Origin: Amylostereum areolatum
Lineage: Eukaryota > Basidiomycota > Agaricomycetes > Russulales > Stereaceae
Length of the DNA: 53,451 nt
NCBI GenBank assembly: GCA_012932865.1
Contig: SAXG01000146.1
Coordinates: 1 to 53,451, forward strand
Direction: 5' to 3'
Below are positions 42,954-53,451 of the stretch, in pieces; position 1 is the first letter of the stretch, and the number at the start of each line of letters is the position of its first letter. Under the pieces are notes generated by a model. It was given only the letters and a program-made list of their open reading frames with translations, searched no databases and had not been told where the DNA came from. Position numbers and translations under genes: made by a program.

Positions 42954-45020
42954 CTATACCAGTAAGCTAGGGTCCACAAACTCGTCTGCCAACGAAAGAC
43001 GTCCATCTCCTTGTGATGCACCAGCCTTCTCTTCCACGCCCTCCTCGCAAACGACACCATACACCCACTGTAGCTCGCCCATGAGTTTCGAACGGAGGCT
43101 GCCGTACGGGCCGTCACACATCGTATCAATCTCCCTCCACATGTCAGAAAATTCCTTGCGAACATCCGCATCTGCAGCCCCTGGGTCGTGCATCTCGTCT
43201 GCATCTACGAGAATGGACAATGTCCGCCATGCCATCTCTGTGCCGTCCAACTCTGGCAGGGCACGAAGGTGAGGAATGATCCCCGCAACGAAGGACGTTA
43301 GGAGAGCGAGTGATCCGTTGCGAGAGATGTCGTCCAGGCATTGTGTGCGGACGGGCTCGGGGGCATCGACAAAGGTAGACCACCATTCCAGGATCTTGCT
43401 TCGCTCTTGGCCGGCTTTGTCCTCCTTGAGTTGACCCAAAAGAGCGTGGCAAGCGAGGGCGCCGGTAGAGCGTGCGGTAAGCGCAACCTTCGGATCCTTG
43501 TCGTTCTTGATCTCTACCATGACCTTCGCGACTCCCCCCTTCAGCAACCGGCGCCACCAATCCAACTCGAGATAATCCTTTCGGAGGGTCTCGATGACGT
43601 TCCACACGGTCTCTAGACACGTCAGCGCCCTCTTCGATTGTTCTTTGTCAGGTATGTGTCTGATTAGGCTGAGGAGACGTCCTAGGCCCGCGCGGAGGGT
43701 AAGGTTGACGTTGTAAAAATCGTTTGTGGTGAGAAGATAATGCACCGTTGCCTTTGGCTTGTCCTCGGGGTTGGAGCGCAGGAAAGAAGGAATGGTCTCG
43801 ACGAAGGCTTGAAAGGCGCCATTGTCTTGATGCACCATCTCTAGGGTCTTTCGGAAGATGGAATGGTCGACGAACTTGAGTGACGAGGCTTTCTCCGAGA
43901 GCGGGGCGTGAAGACGTTTGATCCACTTTCCGAACGACGTGGAGAGGGCCCCGCGGCGGCGTTTGCTAATGATGTAGGACAGGGGCGTGAGGAGGAGGCC
44001 GACGATGGTAAGGAAGAAGATGGTCCCAGAGAGGATCCAGCGAAGCACGACGGTCAAGGGAGTATGATAGGGACAGTGGCGGTTGAAGACTGGAATGACG
44101 GAAAAGACGCCATATATCGCGCTGAAGAGGACCACGAACGCAAGGACGACATGATATACGACCTCGTTGATTGTGGATAGAAACTCGACGAGGCCTCCGA
44201 AGAAGAGGAATACGGCAGCATGCATCATGGTGGGAAGGAAGTTGAGAGCTTCAATCATCAGCCAACGCTCGAGCCCGTTGAGGAGATAGGCGTGGACGCG
44301 GGCTTGGGATTGGGGATTTCCTCGGACGGCGCGCTGCTGGCGAAACTGCTCCGTCTGATAGAACCGGGCACACTGTTGCATCATGATAGCCCCGACGGCC
44401 GAAGCAAGGCTGAACGTCAGGCTGAGGAACCAGAGGACGTTGACGTGGACCATTGTCGAGGGTGCTTGGAACGAATTGCCATTAGGAACGGAGGGAGGTG
44501 GGGGAGGTTGTGTGCCGTTTGTTATAGAAGAGACTTGGGACAGGTAGTTGAGCAGGGCGACGGTTGTGTCCCCGGAGTCGGGTTGAAGGGTCTTGTAACT
44601 CTCGATGATGAAGGCTGCTACAGTGGCCGAAAATAGACCAGTCTACACAAACGAGAGCTTAGACGATGTGTGAGCAAGGAAGTCTTAATGTAACGTACGA
44701 AGATGAGGATGGAATCGATTTGTGCTTTCCAATGTTCCGCCAGCTTCTCGTCCCATATGACGGTTTCCTTCAGGTAAAGCGACCACGTCGACGGCGGTCC
44801 ATCTTCGCCAACTAGGGGGCCCCACAATTTCAGTGAAGGACGTAGCGACGGCGGATGTAGAGCGTACCTTCGTAGAGTGTATCGCTGACCGTGTCTTCAT
44901 CGAACCCCAATCCTTCCGGCGCCATGCGCGTCAATTCCAACTTGGTACATACTACAACCGCACTGTGAAAAAGAGCTCACCTGCACTGACGTCGCTGATA
45001 TTTCCACTCGAGGAGGACAT
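42954..45020 (-). CDS. DUF6535-type membrane protein
   Basis: Four exons (45020-44981, 44951-44868, 44811-44699, 44642-42954) give 641 residues. The start is the ATG of MSSSSGNISDVS; splicing then gives TKLELTRMAPEG. The arrangement is that of DUF6535 proteins of basidiomycetes. KAQIDSILIFTGLFSATVAAF begins the first membrane segment. Further segments are VNVLWFLSLTFSLASAVGA, MMHAAVFLFFGGLVEF, VVLAFVVLFSAIYGVF and TIFFLTIVGLLLTPLSYII, with the conserved CPYHTPL after the fourth. The remaining 330 residues are soluble and helical. The biochemical role of this family is unknown to me. It is probably anchored in a cellular membrane. Nothing unusual is seen in the frame. Confidence 0.85.
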
Positions 45021-45739
45021 TCTGGAGCATGAATGAGGGGAAGGGTCCCATGTCTATTCACCTGCGCCTCTGTCAGCTTTATCGAGCAGCGAAACCGAAT
45101 ATAACGTATAACGTACAGATAAGGCACAGCATCACAGCATCGACCTAGCGCCATAATAGGAGAACAGACGACACGGAATTGAGCTTCCTTGCTTATACAT
45201 AAGGTGGGATTGGCTTGAAGAGATAATCGCTCGCCGGTGCTGGGGCGCTGTACGGAAATCACTCTCCGTCCCGGACACCGCTGTAGTTAAGCGTAGAGTC
45301 GTGTGCAGGCCCACGCCGAGCGTGGGATCGAAAGCGCCTTCGAAAGTCGGACCCGGGGCCACTACGACCACGGATGGTTCCTTGAGCGTGAAGAGAAGCA
45401 GAAGTCGAAAAGCCGTATCTGCAAGAGCAGGCGTTGTCGCCAGTCGTCGTGTACGAATGCGATGCGCTATAGTGTACGGAGACACGCGGTCACGTGTGAG
45501 AGCACGGACCCGTTCAGATGTTCGCGAATCGCCTGATAATCCTATCGCTCCTAAGAACTACATACACACATACTTGGTAGCTTCGCACGCATGTGAAGCA
45601 CATGCAGGCGCAACGCGGACAGTATAGTATTTGTACAAGGCAAACGACATCCTGAATAACACAGCGGTATAAGTAATCGCACAGTCACCGCGAAGTACAT
45701 ATCCGAGTCGTCGGCCAGAATCGCTTCCTCGGATGTTAC
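45021..45739. other. Spacer upstream of DUF6535 gene
   Basis: This stretch of about 720 bp probably includes the promoter of the DUF6535 gene and the 3' flank of the ALDH pseudogene. No gene is supported. Confidence 0.5.
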
Positions 45740-47606
45740 TTACAAGACATGCCCCAGGTTTACATGCACAGATTTCACGTTTGTGTAGCTGCGTTTTCCC
45801 ACGTCAGCTTCTGCTATGACTCGGATCTGATGTAGAGGGATGCTCACGAAGTCAATGCTTCCTGACCCAACTCCCTGCCGTTTCCTGACTGCTTGTAACC
45901 ACCAAACGGCATCGAAAGATCGGAGTTGTTCGCACTGTTCACAAATACCTGTCCTGCTTGGAGACGATGTGCCGTCTCGATCGCACGTTTGACGTTCTGG
46001 GTAAACAGCGACGCGGAAAGACCGTAGATCGTATCGTTCGCCTGCCGCACGACGTCGTCCTCATCTTCAAACCTGATCAGCGCAACCACAGGCCCGAAGA
46101 TCTTCCTCCTGAACAATCTTCATATCAGGCCTCGTGTTTGTGAAGATGGTGGGCTTGATCCAGTAGCCGGAGTCGCCGTGCTGCTCGCCGCCGATGTATG
46201 CGGTCGCACCTTCGTCCTTTCCAGACTGAATATAGCTCATGATGCGCTAAAGTGCACGTTTCCAGTGTGAGACACGACCACGAGAAACAAAAATGGAGAG
46301 CCGTACGTCGAACTGAGTCTTGGATACCTGAGGACCTTGGAAAGAGTCGGGAGCGAAGGGTCGCCGAGTTTGAATGCTTGCGCGCCCTTCGCGTAAGCTT
46401 CAAGGAATTTGTCGTACACCCCAGCTTGAACGAAGATGCGAGAGCTGGCAACGCAAACTTGACCCGAGTTAACACTGAAAATGAAATATACGCGTGAGCG
46501 ATCAGTCTCTCTCCCCGCGCACGAAAGTGTGATAGCATACAACATGCTCCTCAGCGTCCACTTGACAGCTTGCTCTACGTCCGCGTCGTCCGAATATGAT
46601 GGAAGGGCTTTCCCCCCCAAGCTCGAGCGTGACGTTCTTCAGATTGGATTTCGCCGCGGCCTCCTGGACTTTGCGACCGGTGAGCGTCGAACCGGTGAAC
46701 GCGATCTTGTCGATGTCCATATGTTCCGCAATTGCCTGACCGACCGTCTGCCCGTATCCGACCACCATGTTCACCACACCGGGCGGGAATCCAGCTTCAA
46801 CGATGAGCTCGCAAAGCCGGAGTGCGGACAGAGGAGTGATCTCGGACGGCTTCATGACGACTGTACACCCGGTAGCCAGCGCAGGTCCGATTTTGAGGGC
46901 TACGTTGATAACTAAATTCAAAGCAACACCATTGAAAGAACATCAGAATGCATACATGAAGAAATTACCAGGGTAATTCCAAGGGATGATCTGGCCGCAG
47001 ACGCCGACAGGCTCATGGCGCGTGTAGGCCAGCTTCGCCTCGCTGGTCTCGATGGTCTTTCCCGTGGTTCTTATCTGCCCATCCAGCGTAGTACTGAAGT
47101 AACGATGCTGCCGTCTCCGGTTCATATCTGGCCATCGAGAAAGGCTTTGCCTGGTCGATTGAAAGATCAGGGATAAGAGACTACGCTCATCACGAATGAC
47201 GACAACACACCCGTTCTCCAGCGCAAACCAACGCCGCGAGTTCCTCCCACATTGGCTAACAGGAGGTCGGCAAGCTTGTTCATCAGTCGACCGCGTTCAG
47301 CGCCGGGGGTATTCAGACCCCAGGTGGTGGTGAAAGCACGTCGGGCAGCAAGTGACAGCGCGATCAACGTCTACCGCTGTCCCCTCTGCGATCGACGTGA
47401 TGACATTCCCCTGTGGAAGGGTTGACGACGCTGTAATCATCATCGTCGTGGTCAGTTGACGGCGTCAAGGATACGGACCTGTAGGTACGCACCCAATCGT
47501 CGTTTTGTTGGTCCGTGCGAGAACCTGTTGTCGATGAAGACTCCGGTCGGAAAAGACACTTTCCTTTTGAAAACGGGAGTGTCGAACTCGTATGCGAAGT
47601 CGTCAT
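45740..47606 (-). pseudogene. Aldehyde dehydrogenase pseudogene
   Basis: This is a close copy of the intact gene at 48213-50052, with the same exon order. Recognisable parts include [85 protein letters not shown] and [12 protein letters not shown]. By comparison with the intact copy it has single-base changes of frame in at least five places: near the start (47587-47606), about 47395-47415, one extra G at about 46590, one base lost at about 46370, and one gained at about 46105. The lysine of LELGGKSP is also glutamate here. No full-length enzyme can be made. The loss is clearly later than the duplication. Confidence 0.9.
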
Positions 47607-48212
47607 TGTCGTCAGATGTCAATGTAGGAGAGAAGGTTCGATAAAAGAGCAGACGCCATAACTTGCCATTTAACTACGTTGACGTTAAACATTAATTACT
47701 CAAGGTGACGGGGGTCCTTTCCCGACGTGTTCGCATCTTAGATGGAGGTCCAGGAGTGACATAAGGACCAGCGTTTGGGGTAGGTAGGCTACCAGTAGCC
47801 AGTGCGGACTACTCTTCCCGAAAGAATCAACAGTTTGGTCAGGTGCTCACAGGAGTCCGGGGGGACTTTCGGGACCAACAAGGACATACTTGAAGCCAGC
47901 TCTGAAAGGGAAACTGCGTTTTGATGTTCTGATCTGCCCCGCTACAAGCTCGGGAATCCGAGACAGTTACCCATTCGTTAGTATATTCTGCAGCACGAGA
48001 CAGATGAAAGATGAAGAGATGCAAGTACGGCGACCACCATCAGTTTGGCCACGGAGTCTGGCAGAAATTCCACAGGGCGAGCCACGGGTAGACATCGCCA
48101 CGAATCCCACAGACTACGTCGGCAGGGCAAAAGACATCTATAATGAGCTCCTCAACACGGCATAATCATACACGCAAAGTCCATATCCTTGGTAACAAGT
48201 TCTCCTCGAGTC
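47607..48212. other. Spacer between ALDH copies
   Basis: This stretch of about 600 bp is the upstream region of the pseudogene and the downstream region of the intact gene. A frame at 47890-48165 has no domain and is not supported. Confidence 0.5.
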
Positions 48213-50052
48213 TTACAAGACCTGTCCCAGGTTTACGTGCACAGACTTCACGTTCGTGTACCTGCGTGATCCCGCGTCAACGCCTGATAGTATGACTCGA
48301 ATCTGAAGTGGAGGAAGGCTCACGAAGTCAAGGCGTCCTGGCCCATCTCTCTGCCCATTCCTGATTGCTTATACCCACCGAACGGCGTCGAAGGATCGAA
48401 GTTGTTGGCACTGTTAACGAACACTTGGCCTGCTTGAAGACGATGCGCTGTCTCAATCGCACGTTTGACGTTCTGGGTAAACAGCGACGCGGAAAGACCG
48501 TAGATCGTGTCGTTCGCCTGCCGCACGACGTCGTCCTCATCTTCAAATTTGATCAGCGCAACCACAGGCCCGAAGATCTCTTCCTGGACAATCTTCATAT
48601 CCGGCTTCGTGTCCGTGAAGATGGTGGGCTTGATCCAGTAGCCGGAGTCGCCGTGCTGCTCGCCGCCGATGTATGCCGTCGCACCTTCGTCCTTTCCGGA
48701 CTGGATATAGCCCATGATGCGCTGGAGAAGCATGCGTGAGAAGTACGATTGCAAGAAGGGATAAAGGACAGACGTACATCGAACTGAGTCTTAGAGACTT
48801 GAGGACCTTGGAAAGAGTCGGGAGCGAAAGGATCGCCGAGCTTGAAAGACTGGGCGCCTTTAGCGTAAGCTTCGAGGAATTTGTCGTATATCCCAGCTTG
48901 AACGAAGATACGAGAGCTGGCAATGCAGACTTGGCCCGAGTTAACACTGATACAAACGTGTCAGCGACCATTCTCCCCAGGCATGAAAGTGCGACCACAT
49001 ACAACATGCTCCTCAGCGTCCACTTGACAGCCTGCTCCACGTCCGCGTCGTCGAATACGATGGAGGGGCTTTTCCCTCCAAGCTCGAGCGTGACATTCTT
49101 CAGGTTGGACTTTGCTGCAGCCTCCTGGATTCTGCGACCGACGGGCGTCGAACCGGTAAATGCGACCTTGTCGATGTCCATGTGCTCCGCGATTGTCTGT
49201 CCGACGGTAGGCCCATAACCGACCACCATGTTCACGACACCAGGAGGGAACCCAGCCTCAACGACGAGCTCGCAAAACCGGAGTGCGGACAGAGGAGTGA
49301 TTTCGGACGGCTTCATGACGACTGTGCACCCGGTAGCTAACGCAGGCCCGAGTTTCATGGCTATGTTGGCGACTACAACGTACAGAAAACATCGTTGAGG
49401 GAAGATTCGCGGCTATAAACGAAGAGCGTACGGGGGAAGTTCCAAGGAATGATCTGGCCACAGACACCGATGGGCTCATGACGCGTGTACGCCAGCTTTG
49501 CCTCGCTGGTCTCGATGGTCTTCCCGTGGTTCTTGTCCGTCCAGCCGGCGAAGTACTTGAATATTGACGGTGCTACCTGGGCCTCTCTTTGGGCGTGCGT
49601 GAACGGCTTGCCTAGTTTTCTTGTTAGCACCATGCTCTCGCCAACGACGAGCAATTACGCACCGTTTTCTAGCACCACCAATGCAGCGAGCTCATCCGCG
49701 TTTGCCAATATGAGATCTGCGAGCTTGTTCATCAGCCGACCGCGTTCAGCGCCGGGAGTGTTCAGGCCCCAGGTGGTGGTGAAAGCACGTCGGGCAGCAG
49801 TGACGGCGCGGTTTACATCTGCCGCCGTTCCCTCTGCGATCGACGAGGTGATCTTTCCTGTGGAAGGGTTGACGACACTGTTATCGCCATTGTCATCAGG
49901 TGACGACATCAAGGGTAAGGGACCGGGGGAACGCACTCAATAGTAGTCTGGTTGGACCCATGCGAGAACTGGTTGTCGATGAAGACACCGGTCGGGAAAG
50001 ACACTTTCTTCTTGAAGACTGGGGTGTCGAACTCGTAGGTGAAAGTCGTCAT
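48213..50052 (-). CDS. NAD(P)-dependent aldehyde dehydrogenase
   Basis: Seven exons (50052-49937, 49877-49663, 49611-49432, 49372-49006, 48946-48778, 48721-48324, 48261-48213) give 497 residues, the normal length. The enzyme oxidises aldehydes to carboxylic acids with NAD(P)+. Seen in the sequence are GQIIPWNFP (substrate-site Asn), [12 protein letters not shown], the cofactor motif [10 protein letters not shown], the general-base glutamate at about residue 267 in LELGGKSP, the catalytic Cys300 in [19 protein letters not shown], and the usual end [12 protein letters not shown]. No targeting peptide is evident, so it is probably cytosolic. It is the functional half of a tandem pair whose other member is broken. 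The exact substrate cannot be read from the sequence. Confidence 0.93.
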
Positions 50053-51415
50053 TGTGGTCGATTCGATGTTGGGGAAGGAGAGGAGAGGAGATGCGGTATA
50101 TCAGCAGATGATCCTTGCCTTTTGACCAGGTCGGTCACTCCGAGTCGGGGTCCTCGCGCGCTCGAGCAACGACCTTGGCTTCTTCGCATCACGCGTGGAG
50201 GTTACCGTGAAATTTGAATCCCATACCAGAGTTCGGACACGTAAACCACCCCCCCCCCCGCAGGATAAACAAGGCGAGAATGACCGTCCGTTGCTAATCC
50301 GCAGCGATCCTCTGGCTCGTGGAACGGTGGATCCGCTGTCTGACAGGACAGCGAGCCGTAATACCGTCTCCCCGCGTGTGCGAAGTCACGGCCACGAGAT
50401 AGTTGGTTTGTACAAATTTCCTCCATAAGCCGCTCCAGATTATCGTGTAAGGAGCTTTGGACCAACCAGAACGTCCGTTTCCGAGACGGAGGCCGAGCTT
50501 CGGTGATCACCACCAGAGTCCAAGACAGGGTAGATAAAGACAAAAGTGCACTGACTGTGGCGAGCCGCGAAAACGACCACGATGTTATTCGTGAAACTTG
50601 ATAATTAGGTTTCCAGTGGTTCCACAATCTGGAAGGCAGTCACAGTCGCCAGTCAGAGTCCAGACGGCACTGGGGCGTCATCCAATGGTCAAACGTGTTG
50701 CAATTCTCATAGGCGCCAGTTCAACAACGTAAGAAACTCGAGGAAAGAATACTAAGTTGCGCTCTGGTCCACCAGCATGAGGCTCAAAATCGGAGGAAGC
50801 GGAGGACACCAAGGGGTATGATGATGGTTGTGAGTACGAAGGACTGCCAGTGGCAGACGTCGAACATCCGACCTTCCGGTGATTACGTGATCCATATTAC
50901 CTTCAATGGTCCTTCATCGCTGCGTTCTCCAGCCACCAGCTATACCTCACCGACGCCTCCACTTTAAAGTGATACCCTATGTACCGAAATTCCATCCATT
51001 TCTGCATTAAAATTTCCTGCGGTCCCACAGTCACCAGTGCACGCGCGCTGTCGATACGGATAATCACCAGCAGATATTTCTGAATGCTGACATACGGCCC
51101 CTACTCCGACTCGGTGAGGGTAAAACAGTGTACGATTATATGCGATGGAAATACTATTGTTGCCGCGCTAAGCGCGGCAACCCTGCATGTACCTACAAGC
51201 TGGTCCTACGCCAAGGTGAGTGTGACCCAAAACATAAGAAAATAGAAGAGTGCGATTGACAAGTCAGATCTATATGTAGTGACTCGTGGTGTGGAGATGG
51301 AGAGCGCGACGGGAGCGTAGGATGAACCAGCGACAACGAAAGGAAAGGGGAAATAGAGCTCTATCTCTATGTGACGAGAAGGCGACGGTAACGATTGCGA
51401 TGGGAAGTGAAGATA
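50053..51415. other. Spacer between ALDH and MFS genes
   Basis: This 1.36-kb stretch contains a run of twelve C (about 50250-50261) and a perfect 10-bp hairpin (51159-51181). The open frames seen have no domains. Confidence 0.5.
51159..51181. repeat. Perfect GC-rich hairpin
   Basis: Arms GTTGCCGCGC and GCGCGGCAAC are separated by TAA. The hairpin lies about 235 bp beyond the stop of the MFS gene. Confidence 0.8.
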
Positions 51416-53451
51416 TTACGCTGCTGAGGCACGCTTGGAGCGCGCCCGAATAGAGCGTCCGTAGATGTAGAATAGATATGGGATAGGAAGCTACAGGAGG
51501 CCATTCATCAGCACAAGCCAATCCGAGGTTAAGACAAGGACACTCACGATAGCGAGAGCAAGGAATGCTAGCAGTGACGCGGCCCACTCATTGCTCAGAT
51601 TATGAAACATCGGCACTAACCGCAGGCTGTAAGTACACGACAAAGGACAAGGGGATGGAAAAGACATACCGATAAAAAGCGGCATAGCGGCGCCCATGCC
51701 GCTCCGCACCACTGTCTTGGCCGCGAGCGCCGACGCGACATGCGTTGAGAAGGTATCGATCAAGTACGCGTTCGCGCTGAAGTAGAGTACTGTCATCCCA
51801 AACCCGAATGGAATACCGGCAGCACAGGGCCCAACCCAGTGTGCGCCCGTCGCCGAGAGGATCGGGGGCGAGGTCCAACCAAAGATAAACAACGCTATAC
51901 ACCATACAGTCAGCACGCATTGAGGGAATAGGAAGAGGGATGCGTACAGATGGGAACAAACGGCGCGCCGATCATCATTCCTGGAAGACGATCTTCGGGA
52001 TCCGCCTTGCCACCTTTGCGTTGAGCCTGGAAGAGATACCTCTTCTCGAGCTGAGGTGTGATAAGCAGCGCCAAGCCGACGCCAATGAGGATGGGTGTGA
52101 AGGAGAGTCCAACAAGCCCGTCATTCCAGCCGTATCCCTCGCCAAAGATGATAGGGTAAGAGAAGAAGAATCCGTATAGGAGACCGTAGATCATGGCGAC
52201 GTAAAGGGACATAAGCAGGAGGATTGGTTCCGTGGCCAGCATTTCTGATGGGGTTGGTAACGTGAGCGGGTTGGGCAAGGTATAACAAGGGAAGTGCATA
52301 CCAAATGGCCGGATGAGTGTCTCGATGAGAAGTTCAGTGAAAGGGCGGGGGAAGAGCTCTTGTTCAGTAGCGTAGTTGTCGCTTTTAGTTTCTTCACGAA
52401 GTTTCTTCGCACGGTGACGTAGGATGACAGGGGCGTAGGTCTCCGGCACGATGGAAACAATGACGGCACTAATCACGGATAACACAAATAAGAAAAGGGG
52501 TAAGAAAGAGCAGGAGAGAGGGTACGCACACAACGCCGGCAAAGATCATGTTCACCCAGAGCATCCACCTCCAGCCAATTGTTTCGCCGACGAAACCACC
52601 GACAAGGGGGCCAAGAACAGGGCCACCGTACGGGGCTGCCGCGAATAGCGCAATGGCGAAACCACGCTCGTTGTTATCCCAGATATCACTGATGCTGCCG
52701 CCCGCGAGGACAAGAGCTGCACTGGCAAAAATACCACAAAGGAATCGGCAGACCAGTAGCGTGCCGATGTTGGGAGCCAGGGCGCACGGAAGGTTGAAAA
52801 CTACAACGCGTGTTTCAGGAAGGATCGACCAAACGAGGAGACGGGGATACGCACTGAAATACATCCAGAAGGAGATGATGTAAAGGGGTCGACGGCCGTA
52901 TATTTCTGATAGAGGTGCCCAGGCCAGAGGACCGAGACTGTAAGAGCAAAAAAGACGATCAGCGGGAGCCCTGACAAGATATAGCCAAGGAAACGTACCC
53001 AAATCCACAAACCATGATAGAAACCGTCAGGGCGACCACGGTCTCGCTAACGTCAAACTGAGCTTGGATGTCTTTGAAATCTCCAGTAATGACTGCACTA
53101 CCAAAGGCAGCAGCGACGACAGTCACAGCCGCGACGGCGGTGATGACTGGAAAGATAACGTTAACAAAGGGGTCTGGAAAGGAACTGAAGCGAAAACGTA
53201 CACCAACGATACCAGTTCTTCCAATTACGAGGATCTTCAGGGTCGTTGGGCTTGAACACGACGAGGTTCACATCCTTGAGCCTCTCGGCCTTCTCCTTGG
53301 ATATGGAGGGCTCTTGTGCAAGTTTGGAAGGGGCACGATAGAGCGCGCCCTTGAGGGGGACCGTACCCGTCTCGCTGACTTCACGATACTCGTCCGTGAG
53401 ACCTGTGTGAAGTACATCCGTGGTGGTGAAGGGGTAACTGAGATCGGGGTG
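51416..53451 (-). CDS. MFS drug/polyamine-type transporter (partial)
   Basis: The 5' end is outside the window. Nine exons (53451-53202, 53146-52999, 52937-52855, 52800-52530, 52468-52302, 52244-51948, 51894-51670, 51615-51548, 51490-51416) code for 527 residues in one continuous frame. A cytoplasmic N-terminal part ends in NDPEDPRNWKNWYRW, typical of fungal 12-helix DHA1 proteins. Then come the family motifs: GPLAWAPLSEIYGRRPLY (motif A), APNIGTLLVCRFLCGIF, GPVLGPLVGGFVGE (motif C) and GWRWMLWVNMIFAGV, a central loop with VPETYAPVILRHRAKKLR, and six further helices. The C-terminus is a short basic tail (GRSIRARSKRASAA). Such transporters export drugs, toxins or polyamines by proton antiport at the plasma membrane. 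The specific substrate cannot be told. Confidence 0.93.

Noticed and set aside
1..53451. CRISPR arrays, operons, rRNA or tRNA genes
   Set aside because: None seen. The genes are intron-rich and eukaryotic; I found no tRNA-like B-box and arm set by eye. A tRNA scan would settle it.

Overview
The window is nuclear DNA of a filamentous basidiomycete, most likely an Agaricomycete (inference). The genes are split by many GT-AG introns of about 45-70 nt. The mobile elements are of the KDZ, chromovirus and hAT types usual in that group, and a DUF6535-type membrane protein is present. All exon models were built by eye from reading frame, splice sites and intron phase; no transcript or database was consulted.

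Layout. 1-20 kb is an island of mobile and repetitive DNA. It holds a degraded proline-rich gene (minus, 590-2371) and a KDZ transposase (minus, 3295-6616) facing a small nuclear-looking protein (2637-3260). Next comes a chromovirus-type Ty3/gypsy element (about 6.6-13 kb) whose pol lacks the reverse-transcriptase palm, then a hAT transposase (13888-17360), a 5'-incomplete kinase-like gene (to 18669) and a 1-kb GC-rich minisatellite (19.07-20.05 kb).

20-53 kb is gene-rich. An F-box/leucine-rich-type gene (minus) is followed by the most striking feature: four secreted-protein paralogues. Copy A (minus, 22559-24791) lies beside a Sae2/CtIP/Ctp1 DNA-repair gene (minus, 25764-27770). Copies B (28688-31078), C (32705-35187) and D (36344-38356) follow on the plus strand. 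All four have ten exons with identical intron phases, and differ most in the last exon, which codes for a Ser/Thr-rich tail of 13 to 159 residues. I do not recognise their function.

After the cluster, all on the minus strand, come NAP1 (histone chaperone), a six-exon gene of unknown function, a DUF6535 membrane protein, a frameshifted aldehyde dehydrogenase pseudogene beside its intact paralogue, and the C-terminal 527 residues of a major-facilitator drug/polyamine-type transporter that runs off the right edge.

How the parts relate. The housekeeping genes (Sae2, NAP1) show no functional link with the paralogue cluster. The cluster looks like a locally expanding extracellular family. The ALDH pair is a separate tandem duplication in which one copy has decayed. 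The left third looks like a landing zone where elements have inserted next to or into each other.
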